Shown here: one piece after another, positions 8,769-16,949 of the stretch | Position numbering within the stretch: the first letter of the stretch is position 1 | How the letters are laid out: every line of letters begins with the position of its first letter | Source of the DNA: Bdellovibrionales bacterium GWB1_55_8 | Lineage (GTDB): Bacteria > Bdellovibrionota > UBA1018 | Assembly: GCA_001769835.1 (NCBI GenBank) | Contig: MEPR01000052.1 | Coordinates: 1 to 64,000 of the forward strand | Direction: 5' to 3' | Length of the DNA: 64,000 nt | The notes under the pieces: model-generated | Told to the model about the DNA's origin: nothing | The model's input: only the letters and a program-made list of their open reading frames with translations | Database searches by the model: none | Made by a program: the position numbers and the translations under genes

Positions 8769-10967
8769 TTGAGCAGCCGAAAAAGAAGATTCCAGGTTGA
8801 TGGCAAGCACTTTGAGTCCCTTGAACAATTGGGGCGCGCTTTTGGAGTTTCCCGCAACACGCTCGATTATCGGTTATCAAAAGGCTGGACCCCGAAAGAA
8901 GCCGTCGGACTTGAGCCACGCCCCAGCCATGCCGCAAGGACTCCCGGAATTCCCGTTAAGGTGCAAGGTCGCGAGTTCAAGAACATCAAAGAAGCCGCAA
9001 AATACTATGGCCGTACCTATACTCATGTCATCGAAAGTTTAAAGAAGGGGCGCCCCCTTGAACACTCTCTTGGCTTGATTAAAAGAACTGATACCTTGCA
9101 ATCAGAAAATCCAGAATTAGCAAGAGAATGGCACCTACATAAAAATGAACACCTAACTCCCAACGATGTATCACCTGGCTCAGGAAGAAAAGTATGGTGG
9201 TCATGTTCAAACAATCATGAGTGGGAAGCGGTCATCAATAGTCGAAATCGTGGAATGGGCTGCCCTTACTGTGCTCGCCAAAGACCGACTGCCACAAGGA
9301 ACTTTGCTACCGAATATCCAGAATTACTAAAAGAATGGGACTGGCTTCGGAACGAAGCGCTTGATCCTAAGGACCTTTCTCCCCGAGCGTCTCAAGTAGT
9401 ATGGTGGCGGTGTGAGAAAGAGCACTCTTGGCAAGCTACGATTAGTAACCGCACAAGAAAACAGTCGAAAGGCTCGTGCCCATTTTGCGCTAATCGCAAG
9501 CTGTGCAAGGACAATAGTCTCGCCCGACTTCGACCGGATATTGCTCAAGATTGGCATCCCACGAAGAATACGCCAATAACTCCGGCTGATGTTATTGCTG
9601 GTGGTGGAACAAAAGCCTGGTGGCTTTGCAAGCATGGCCATGAATGGAAAGTATCAGTTGGAAGCAGAGTTAATGCAGGCCATGGTTGCCCTAAATGCAC
9701 ACTTCAGACATCTCGGATAGAGATTGCAATCTATACGGAACTTTCTGTTCTATTTAACGAAGTTGCTTGGCGTGAAAAGATTGCTGGCTTCGAGTGCGAT
9801 ATATTTATTAAAGAAAATAGAATTGGCATTGAGATAGATGGTGTCTACTGGCATGCCAGAAAGCCCGATCTTGAATTATCGAAATCTGCAGCATTTGAAA
9901 AAGAAGGTATTCAACTGTATCGCCTTAGGGAAGTTGGCTTATCCGTCTTAAGCGCGCGTGACATTTCCTATAAATCTTCGGAAGATCAGTTTCTCGTCAT
10001 ATCAAAACTCGTCAATAGTCTGCTGAAGCATGCAGAACTTTCAAGTCAACAAAGGGAAAAGCTTTCCGAATATGTAAATGGACCAGGGCTGATAAACGAA
10101 AAGATGTATCGAAAGTACCTAGCACATCTTCCCGCTCCACCACCTGGTCAGTCACTTGCCGACAAGCAGCCAAAAATTGCTGCACAATGGGCGTATGACT
10201 TGAATGCACCGCTCTCGCCAGTGCATTTCCGGCAGCAGGCAAATAAGAAGGTGTGGTGGCGTTGCCAGGATGGGCATACGTGGAAAGTGTCTATTAATAA
10301 CCGCACACAACATGGTACGGGGTGTCCCACGTGTCCGCGGCCTTTTCCCAGGGTCGCGGATGATAGAAACTTAGCCGTACTCAACCCCGGTTTGGCTAAG
10401 GAATGGCATTCGGAACGGAACGGTTCGCTTCGTCCAGAAGATGTTCGTCCGCAAGCAAACCAAAAAGTGTGGTGGAAGTGTAGCAGCGGGCACGAATGGA
10501 AAGCCGTAGTTGCGAGCAGGGCTTCGGGCTGCGGATGTCCTTACTGTTCCGGACGCTTTGCTTCAGACGCAAACAATCTTGCAGTGCTCTACCCGGGACT
10601 TTTGGAACAATGGGATTACGACAACAATACACATTTCAATCCATCCGACGTCACTCCGCACGTAAACAAGAAGGCGTGGTGGCGATGTTCTAATGGGCAT
10701 ACGTGGCAGGCCACGATCTACAACCGAACCAAAAACAAGTCGGGCTGCCCGCATTGCGCACGGAACAATTCTAGAAAGTATACTATTGAATATTTTTTAG
10801 CTTACGCAGCCAAGCTCAATGGGAAGTGCCTTACCGAGAAATACTGTAACGCTAAAACCAAGATTGCGATGTCCTGTGAAAATGGACACACCTGGAGCAC
10901 GCGTGCAGAGGCTTTTCTGTATTCGAATGATTGGTGTCCGATGTGTAAGAAAGCTCAGCTCAAATAG
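8769..10967 (+). CDS. Zn-ribbon array protein with embedded Vsr-like nuclease
   Basis: 732 residues, TTG start. Residues 1-105 hold two HTH-like repeats (for example SLEQLGRAFGVSRNTLDYRL and NIKEAAKYYGRTYTHVIESL). Six treble-clef zinc modules follow, of the DUF4379/PF14311 type: about 113-170, 180-243, 252-312, 466-523, 536-595 and 605-665, plus a degenerate seventh to 727. Each has a W-(x)n-N start, a VWWxC...H.W core and a closing CPxC. Between modules three and four lies a PD-(D/E)xK domain (about 315-420) with ECDIFI and IGIEIDGVYWH, resembling the Vsr mismatch-nick endonuclease active site. Probably a DNA-targeting conflict nuclease; target unknown. Free-standing gene, 288 bp after the lipoprotein. 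Confidence 0.85.
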   Translation: MSSRKRRFQVDGKHFESLEQLGRAFGVSRNTLDYRLSKGWTPKEAVGLEPRPSHAARTPGIPVKVQGREFKNIKEAAKYYGRTYTHVIESLKKGRPLEHSLGLIKRTDTLQSENPELAREWHLHKNEHLTPNDVSPGSGRKVWWSCSNNHEWEAVINSRNRGMGCPYCARQRPTATRNFATEYPELLKEWDWLRNEALDPKDLSPRASQVVWWRCEKEHSWQATISNRTRKQSKGSCPFCANRKLCKDNSLARLRPDIAQDWHPTKNTPITPADVIAGGGTKAWWLCKHGHEWKVSVGSRVNAGHGCPKCTLQTSRIEIAIYTELSVLFNEVAWREKIAGFECDIFIKENRIGIEIDGVYWHARKPDLELSKSAAFEKEGIQLYRLREVGLSVLSARDISYKSSEDQFLVISKLVNSLLKHAELSSQQREKLSEYVNGPGLINEKMYRKYLAHLPAPPPGQSLADKQPKIAAQWAYDLNAPLSPVHFRQQANKKVWWRCQDGHTWKVSINNRTQHGTGCPTCPRPFPRVADDRNLAVLNPGLAKEWHSERNGSLRPEDVRPQANQKVWWKCSSGHEWKAVVASRASGCGCPYCSGRFASDANNLAVLYPGLLEQWDYDNNTHFNPSDVTPHVNKKAWWRCSNGHTWQATIYNRTKNKSGCPHCARNNSRKYTIEYFLAYAAKLNGKCLTEKYCNAKTKIAMSCENGHTWSTRAEAFLYSNDWCPMCKKAQLK

Positions 10968-10972
10968 CTGCC

Positions 10973-11353
10973 TCACTCGTCCTCAGTGTCGCATAAGTCC
11001 TGTCTTAACTTCGCCAGAAGCCTTGCGCGTTCCTCCGGAGGCATTGGGGGCATTCGATCCCTCGTTGCTCTGTTTAACTTACTGATCTCCTCGATGTTCA
11101 TTCCTTCGAGGCTGATCTCTTCCGCGCTAACAACTGTAGATTCGATGGCTTTACGTTTTGGAAACAGAAAGCCCATCAAGTCAATGAGAACACTGGCGCG
11201 CTGCTCGACTTCAAGCTGTGGCAGAAGCGCGGCCAATTGGCCCACAACGTCGAGTCCATGGGATTCGAGAGCTTCTTGTAAACCAACGGTTCTTTTGTTT
11301 GGTGTACCCTTTTTCCTTCCTCCTGTTTTTGGTAGCCCTGTCGGTTTCGCCAT
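10973..11353 (-). CDS. Small phage-like protein (DUF5681-like N-terminus)
   Basis: 126 residues. The N-terminus GGRKKGTPNKRT is the basic motif of DUF5681-type proteins found in phages and integrative elements. The rest is helical with an acidic C-terminus (CDTEDE). Its stop is 5 bp from the stop of the Zn-ribbon nuclease gene, so the two genes converge. It is last in a leftward group with the RHH and EVE-HNH genes. Function unknown. Confidence 0.65.
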   Translation of the reverse strand: MAKPTGLPKTGGRKKGTPNKRTVGLQEALESHGLDVVGQLAALLPQLEVEQRASVLIDLMGFLFPKRKAIESTVVSAEEISLEGMNIEEISKLNRATRDRMPPMPPEERARLLAKLRQDLCDTEDE

Positions 11354-11449
11354 ATTTCTATTTTAATCTACTTTAGAAATGGCTTAAACCCCGATCACTG
11401 TTTGAACGGTTTCCGATTTTGCCTTTTGTACCTTTTGTATGTAGGACGA

Positions 11450-11644
11450 TTAGTGCAGCAAGAGCGTTTTCTGCTCAAAGTGTCGCTCTTGGACTTCCGC
11501 AGACATAATTTCTCCCGCTTCGAGTACAGATTCAAACGCCGCCTGAATTTCGTCTACTCCGTCGGAAAATCGGACTATCAGGGCCACCATTGTTTTCTTG
11601 AGGTCCAATACTAGGATCTCTTTTTCGTGTTCTGAGTAATTCAT
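11450..11644 (-). CDS. Small acidic protein of unknown function
   Basis: 64 residues, helical and acidic, ATG start. A short hydrophobic strand (KTMVALIVRFSDG) is followed by an amphipathic helix. It lies 36 bp after the HNH segment and on the same strand as its neighbours. No family recognised. It could be a small inhibitor or antitoxin, but that is speculation. Confidence 0.4.
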   Translation of the reverse strand: MNYSEHEKEILVLDLKKTMVALIVRFSDGVDEIQAAFESVLEAGEIMSAEVQERHFEQKTLLLH

Positions 11645-11680
11645 GCGGACACATTGAGCAAAGCCTGTTCCACAAGTCTC

Positions 11681-12655
11681 TCATTCTGATTTCAATTCAT
11701 TCGGCCGGTAAATCACTTCGTAGTGGTATTGAATAAAGTCAGGATTTAGATGCTCTAATGTGGTCGCCGGAGCCTTGGCCTGAAAAGGGTGAGTGTTATC
11801 AATTGAAACTATATTGAGTTGTTCGGGGTGGATCGCAAGCACGCCATAGTCAAATTCGGCGTGATGAGTGGGGCATAGAACCATTAGATTGTCCTCGGTG
11901 TCTGGTCCCTGATGTCCGGCCCCCAGCGGCTTCAAATGGTGCGCTTCGGCGTATCGCCGCCCAAGAGGCAGAACAATAGAGCGTCCGCATATCGCACACG
12001 TGTGCCGGAATTTGGATTTAACGGCTCGCGATAAAAGAGTGTCACGTATTTTTCTGACAACTCGCGACTCGATTGTTCCAGGGGGAGCATAATCCGGATA
12101 GGCAGGGGTTGTGTCAGACGGAGAGAATGTTTCTCCTTCGAGGGGCGGCGGTGTCGAATGTTCGTGCTCTTAGTGCTGCAATAGGAGCACTTCAACCCGG
12201 CCTTCAGCCTTTGCTAAATACTTCAGACTGACTTGAAGCTTTCCCGAGGCCTTCTTTTCAAAGAACTGGCCCTTCGGAAGGTTCAGAAGCTCTCGTTCCA
12301 GCATTTCCCTATTCCGGATCAAGATATCGTCAACGGCTAGCGGCCTGCTCAACTTTGTAAACCGCTCTACGGGCACACGGTAATAGGGGGCCATCCCGGA
12401 CCAACGATCTGCCTCAGGCGGCTCGACATCAACCAGCTGGAACGCGGCCGACACCCTCGATGCCGCCACAAGGAAATAGCCATCACCGGGCTTCTGTTTC
12501 AGAAAATGAAAGACGAGATCGCCTGGACTAAGACTGCGCATTAACTCCCAGGACTTCACTCCTCCCTTATTAGTAACTGGCGACCAAAGACAGGTCCCGA
12601 ATTCCCACCCGGGGCCTCCATGAGTTGGGTTGGTAATTTCAATCCAGCTACTCAT
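11681..12655 (-). pseudogene. EVE/PUA-like-HNH modification-dependent endonuclease, split by an in-frame TAA
   Basis: The first part (12655-12170, 161 residues) looks like an EVE/PUA-like base-reading domain: an N-terminal Trp, CLWSPVTNKGG, and SPGDLVFHF. It ends at TAA (12172-12170). The same frame continues without interruption to 11681. It encodes a Pro-rich linker and then an HNH nuclease: a zinc-type CAIC, AEAHHLKPLG, NLMVLCPTHHAEFD. No ATG, GTG or TTG exists in this frame between the TAA and a TTG at 11935, which lies inside the HNH core. Joined, the protein would be about 324 residues, the architecture of modification-dependent EVE-HNH restriction enzymes. A nonsense mutation, sequencing error or readthrough are all possible. 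The gene overlaps the upstream RHH gene by 8 nt. Confidence 0.82.
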
Positions 12656-12905
12656 CTAGGGCCTCGCTTTTCACGCGAACGCGGCTTCTCTTATCATGCT
12701 CTGCCCCGGTCGCGCGGCCATTCGGAGGAAGAGTTTCTTGCATAGCCCGAAGCATGAGTCGACGTGCCGCCGTGTGTGCATTAAGTGGCAGCCCCGCCTC
12801 ATCGACTTGTGTATTTGCAAACGCCAGCAGTTGTGTGTGGAGCTGCTCGCTTACACGAAAGCTTACAACCCTGGTGCTGTTTTGATTCTTAGTCCTAGCC
12901 ATCAA
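12648..12905 (-). CDS. RHH-type regulator upstream of the EVE-HNH gene
   Basis: 85 residues. A basic N-terminus and the strand STRVVSFRVSEQ are followed by helices (LHTQLLAFANTQVDEAG, then HTAARRLMLRAM), the CopG/Arc-like RHH layout. The C-terminus is a basic, likely disordered tail. The gene is divergent from the DprA-like gene and faces a perfect 9 bp inverted repeat at 12930-12961, a likely operator. It overlaps the endonuclease start by 8 nt, so it probably controls the restriction gene in the way a control protein would. Confidence 0.65.
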   Translation of the reverse strand: MMARTKNQNSTRVVSFRVSEQLHTQLLAFANTQVDEAGLPLNAHTAARRLMLRAMQETLPPNGRATGAEHDKRSRVRVKSEALDE

Positions 12906-12929
12906 TCCTCAACCTTGGATAGCCCAGTT

Positions 12930-12961
12930 TTTGTATACTACAGTCTATTCTGGTATACAAA
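12930..12961. promoter_or_regulatory. Symmetric bidirectional promoter/operator
   Basis: TTTGTATAC (12930-12938) and GTATACAAA (12953-12961) form a 9 bp perfect inverted repeat with a 14 nt spacer. On each strand the arms read as -35 TTGTAT, a 17 nt spacer and -10 TATACA. On plus these are 12931-12936 and 12954-12959; on minus, 12960-12955 and 12937-12932. One 30 bp site can thus drive both the RHH-endonuclease genes and the DprA-PRTase pair, and would also suit a dimeric repressor. Confidence 0.75.
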
Positions 12962-12995
12962 GTGGTATTTATGACGTACTTTCACGTGGTACGAT

Positions 12996-13967
12996 TTGGG
13001 GTTGCGGACATCAAAAGACCCTGCTTCGGTGGCTTTGACGGATGTTATGATGGACATGATGGTTGCTAAAATTGCCCAGCACAGAGCGCTCTTTGAAGAG
13101 GGGGGCGACCTTATCTCACCAGCGAAGGAGATCTCCGCGTACGAAGCTATTTGGCTTAAACTTCAAACGACGAAGCGAGTAGCAGACGTGTTTCGAAAAT
13201 GCAGACACGCGCTTCCGCAAACTGTGGCGCAAGAATTAGGAATTGGTAAAGACGCCGTAGAAGCCGTCAAAATGAACCTTGAAAAGCTAATTCCTTTTCA
13301 GCGCTACAGTGCGCTGTTCTTTAAAGATTTCGAATATCCCGAGCGCCTTCGTATTGTGCGCAATCCGGTAGAGGTTCTTTACTACCAAGGATCATTGGAC
13401 CTTCTGTCCTCGAAGAGCATCTCAATCGTTGGCGCCCGAAAGTGTTCGGACAATGGCACGAAAAGAGCGCGCAAATTGGCGAAGGCACTTGTCAGTCGTG
13501 GGTACACGATAATGTCGGGATTGGCGGAGGGAATTGATACCGCGGCTCACGAGTCCGCAATAGAGTCCTCGGGACGGACAATCGGTGTAATTGGAACTCC
13601 ACTGAATTCTAATTATCCGCCGATGAATGAGGACCTGCAGCAGGAGATCGCGGCCAACCATCTTCTTGTATCGCAGGTACCGTTTTGTCTTTATGCCTCT
13701 CGCGACTATCGTACAAACCGCGTCTTTTTTCCTGAGCGCAACATTACGATGTCCGCGCTTAGCGAAGCCACGGTCATAGTTGAAGCATCCGACACAAGCG
13801 GATCTCTCTATCAAGCACGCGCCGCAATTGCACAAAGGCGAAAACTATTCATTCTCAATTCATGCTTTGAAAGTGGCCTGAAATGGCCCGACTACTATCT
13901 GAGTAAGGGGGCTGTGCGAATTAGGGATACCGAGGAGATATTAGAGATTCTCCAAGCTTCGGAGTAG
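12996..13967 (+). CDS. DprA/Smf-like Rossmann protein
   Basis: 323 residues from a TTG codon; the start is uncertain and could lie further in. After a helical N-terminal region (about 1-115) comes a DprA-type Rossmann domain. It contains SIVGARKCSDNGTKRA, SGLAEGIDTAAHESA, IGVIGTPLNSNYPP, FFPERNITMSALS and VEASDTSGSLYQA, close to the standard DprA motifs. The family loads RecA on single strands in transformation, but island copies paired with a phosphoribosyltransferase are better viewed as SLOG-superfamily effectors or sensors. The PRTase gene follows after 3 bp. There is no C-terminal winged helix. Confidence 0.88.
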   Translation: MGLRTSKDPASVALTDVMMDMMVAKIAQHRALFEEGGDLISPAKEISAYEAIWLKLQTTKRVADVFRKCRHALPQTVAQELGIGKDAVEAVKMNLEKLIPFQRYSALFFKDFEYPERLRIVRNPVEVLYYQGSLDLLSSKSISIVGARKCSDNGTKRARKLAKALVSRGYTIMSGLAEGIDTAAHESAIESSGRTIGVIGTPLNSNYPPMNEDLQQEIAANHLLVSQVPFCLYASRDYRTNRVFFPERNITMSALSEATVIVEASDTSGSLYQARAAIAQRRKLFILNSCFESGLKWPDYYLSKGAVRIRDTEEILEILQASE

Positions 13968-13970
13968 TCG

Positions 13971-14636
13971 ATGACTTTTCGGTGGAAAAAGGCGGACGAG
14001 TCGGACGTATTCTTTCACTGCCCGAATCACGTCGATAAACGCATTTACTACGCACGAATTTTTACCCCGCGCGCCGGATTCGAATATAGCCCCACCAACC
14101 AGCTTATTCTGAACCTAAAAATTCCTCCGCCGGTTCCCGCAAACCGTCAGTACCACAAAAATAGCGCTATCGAAAAGTTTGCTCAGGAGGTTGCTAATCT
14201 ACTAAACCGGCCAAAACATCAAGAAATGACCTTCACGATCGTGCCGGTTCCAACTTCTCATGCTGAAACAGATCCGGCCTACGACGATAGGTTGATTCGG
14301 GTTGCGAGACGTGTTGCGGAACTCTGTTCTCATGTTAAATTTTTACCGCTTTTGCGTAGAAGCCGAACTGTTCCAAAACTGCACCAGAGCAGTGCAGCTC
14401 GAAGCGAGACTGCTGTGTATGAAACCGTTCGCATAGATGTATCGCAACAAGCGAACTATACTGCCTGCAGTGCAATCATACTTCTCGATGACGTAACGAC
14501 AAGTGGCGCTTCCTTCGAAGGCTGCAGGAGGCGACTGGAAGAGGAGATGCCTGGAGAACTCATCATTGGCGTTTTCTGGGCAAAGTCGCAATCGATCCCC
14601 ACCAATCCTCAAGACGACTTCGGTCCGCTCCCATAA
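13971..14636 (+). CDS. Phosphoribosyltransferase-like protein (ComF-like)
   Basis: 221 residues. The PRPP-binding signature IILLDDVTTSGASFEGC lies near residue 170. Upstream there is the conserved strand TIVPVPTSHAE and a basic loop LLRRSRTVPKLHQSSAARS, as in ComF-type type I PRTases. It lacks the N-terminal Cys cluster of true ComF. It is 3 bp downstream of the DprA-like gene and certainly co-transcribed. The pair is reminiscent of ComF-DprA competence partners, but in an island it more likely forms a two-gene conflict module. The substrate is unknown. Confidence 0.82.
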   Translation: MTFRWKKADESDVFFHCPNHVDKRIYYARIFTPRAGFEYSPTNQLILNLKIPPPVPANRQYHKNSAIEKFAQEVANLLNRPKHQEMTFTIVPVPTSHAETDPAYDDRLIRVARRVAELCSHVKFLPLLRRSRTVPKLHQSSAARSETAVYETVRIDVSQQANYTACSAIILLDDVTTSGASFEGCRRRLEEEMPGELIIGVFWAKSQSIPTNPQDDFGPLP

Positions 14637-14868
14637 GGGAACGCGCGTCTATCTTGCGCGTTTGTTGTTTACGACAATGGTTTGTAGTTGAGGGACTGTT
14701 GTTACGTGCACCACCAACAACCTTGATTAGAACAAGTTGTTACAACTGTGATGATTTCTCGTGATTTCACTGGATTTCAGGGAAACACTGAGACAGCCCG
14801 TTCCGACTTAAGTTTTTGATTTATATGATTTCTTTCGTTCTGCGGCCCTATGCCTCAAAACGAGAAGC

Positions 14869-14888
14869 GAATGGCGGAGAGGGTGAGA
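14869..14888. repeat. attR: 20 bp direct repeat in the tRNA-Ser 3' end
   Basis: Identical to 1347-1366. It spans the encoded CCA, discriminator and acceptor 3' strand and part of the T arm of the intact tRNA, plus three flanking bases. Confidence 0.93.
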
Positions 14889-14961
14889 TTCGAACTCACG
14901 GTCCGGTTGCCCGGACTCCGGTTTTCAAGACCGGCGCTATCGGCCACTCAGCCACCTCTCC
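14872..14961 (-). tRNA. tRNA-Ser(UGA)
   Basis: 90 nt on the minus strand. The acceptor stem is GGAGAGG paired with CCTCTCC, then discriminator G and an encoded CCA. The anticodon loop CTTGAAA lies between CCGGT-type stem arms and gives anticodon UGA. A long variable arm (GTCCGGGCAACCGGAC) and the T-loop GTTCGAATC mark it as a class II serine tRNA. It is the integration site of the island and sits beside serS, the synthetase that charges it. Confidence 0.96.
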
Positions 14962-15035
14962 GCATGTAGGTACAGGGCCTGAAAAGGTTATAATCGCACC
15001 TCGACAGGATTGCAGCACCTTTTTATGCCGTCCGA

Positions 15036-15547
15036 TTAAAGCAGTTTTTTTAGCTGATCCAGGCTGAAAATGGTCGAATAGCCCGGCCCACGCCTGACCT
15101 CGCTGCCTCCTCGATTGAGCCAAACCGAGGCGATTCCCAGCCGGGACGAACCTTCCACGTCGTTTGTAAAGCTATCGCCTACCATGCAGACCTGGGCCTC
15201 TGACAGGCTAAGTGTCTTCAATATGTGGTGATAAAATTCGGGGCGCGGCTTGCTCCAAGGGATATCGGCTGCGGAAAAGATGTGCTCCGTCTTGAAATAC
15301 TGGCCAATCAAACCCCTGTTCAGGGCACGATGCACGGCTTCGGAATTCGACTCCAACGCGTTCGTGGCGATGCCAAGAGTGTATTTTTTGGCAAGATAGT
15401 CCAAGGTCTCCGCCACGTCTTCAAACACATGTACTTTTTCCCAGGCCGCCATTTGCCCGAAGACGCCGTAGTCGCGCATCAGCGTGTCGCCCCAGTCGAA
15501 CAGGACGAGTCTGATTTCCTTCAAATCGTTGACAAGGTGATCAGCCA

Positions 15548-15548
<1 letters not shown>
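15036..15548 (-). CDS. HAD-superfamily hydrolase
   Basis: 170 residues. Motif I is LFDWGDTLM (nucleophile Asp and acid Asp two residues on), motif II Thr/Asn in GIATNALE, motif III the Lys in SKPRPEFY, and motif IV GDSFTNDVEG. A small helical cap follows motif I. This is the class of phosphoglycolate-phosphatase-like or nucleotidase HAD enzymes; the substrate is not determinable. Its ATG shares a base with the serS stop (TAATG), so it is translationally coupled to serS. Confidence 0.88.
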
Positions 15549-16909
<1,361 letters not shown>

Positions 16910-16949
16910 TTAGCATAGGGCCAGAGCGCGTGAAAGCCTGGTCAACCCG

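Larger units (their letters stand above)
1347..14888. mobile_element. 13.5 kb integrative element in tRNA-Ser(UGA)
   Basis: It is bounded by the 20 bp direct repeat, with a tyrosine integrase 54 bp inside the left end and the intact tRNA at the right end. Gene content is integrase, excisionase-like HTH, primase-helicase, serine recombinase, XRE and RHH regulators, and cargo resembling restriction or conflict genes. There are no capsid, tail, terminase-large or conjugation genes, so it is better described as a satellite-like or plasmid-like integrative island than a prophage. The integrase lies at the end away from the intact tRNA, which is the less common arrangement. The tRNA is regenerated exactly, including its encoded CCA. 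Confidence 0.92.

Noticed and set aside
11932..12195. An 87-residue minus-strand frame with Cys-x-x-Cys near its start
   Set aside because: It overlaps, out of frame, the linker and HNH start of the interrupted EVE-HNH gene, whose own frame encodes a convincing nuclease domain.
12971..13069. Short frame starting ATG 12971 ahead of the DprA-like gene
   Set aside because: About 32 codons, overlaps the DprA-like start in another frame, no ribosome site or homology; a leader peptide cannot be supported.
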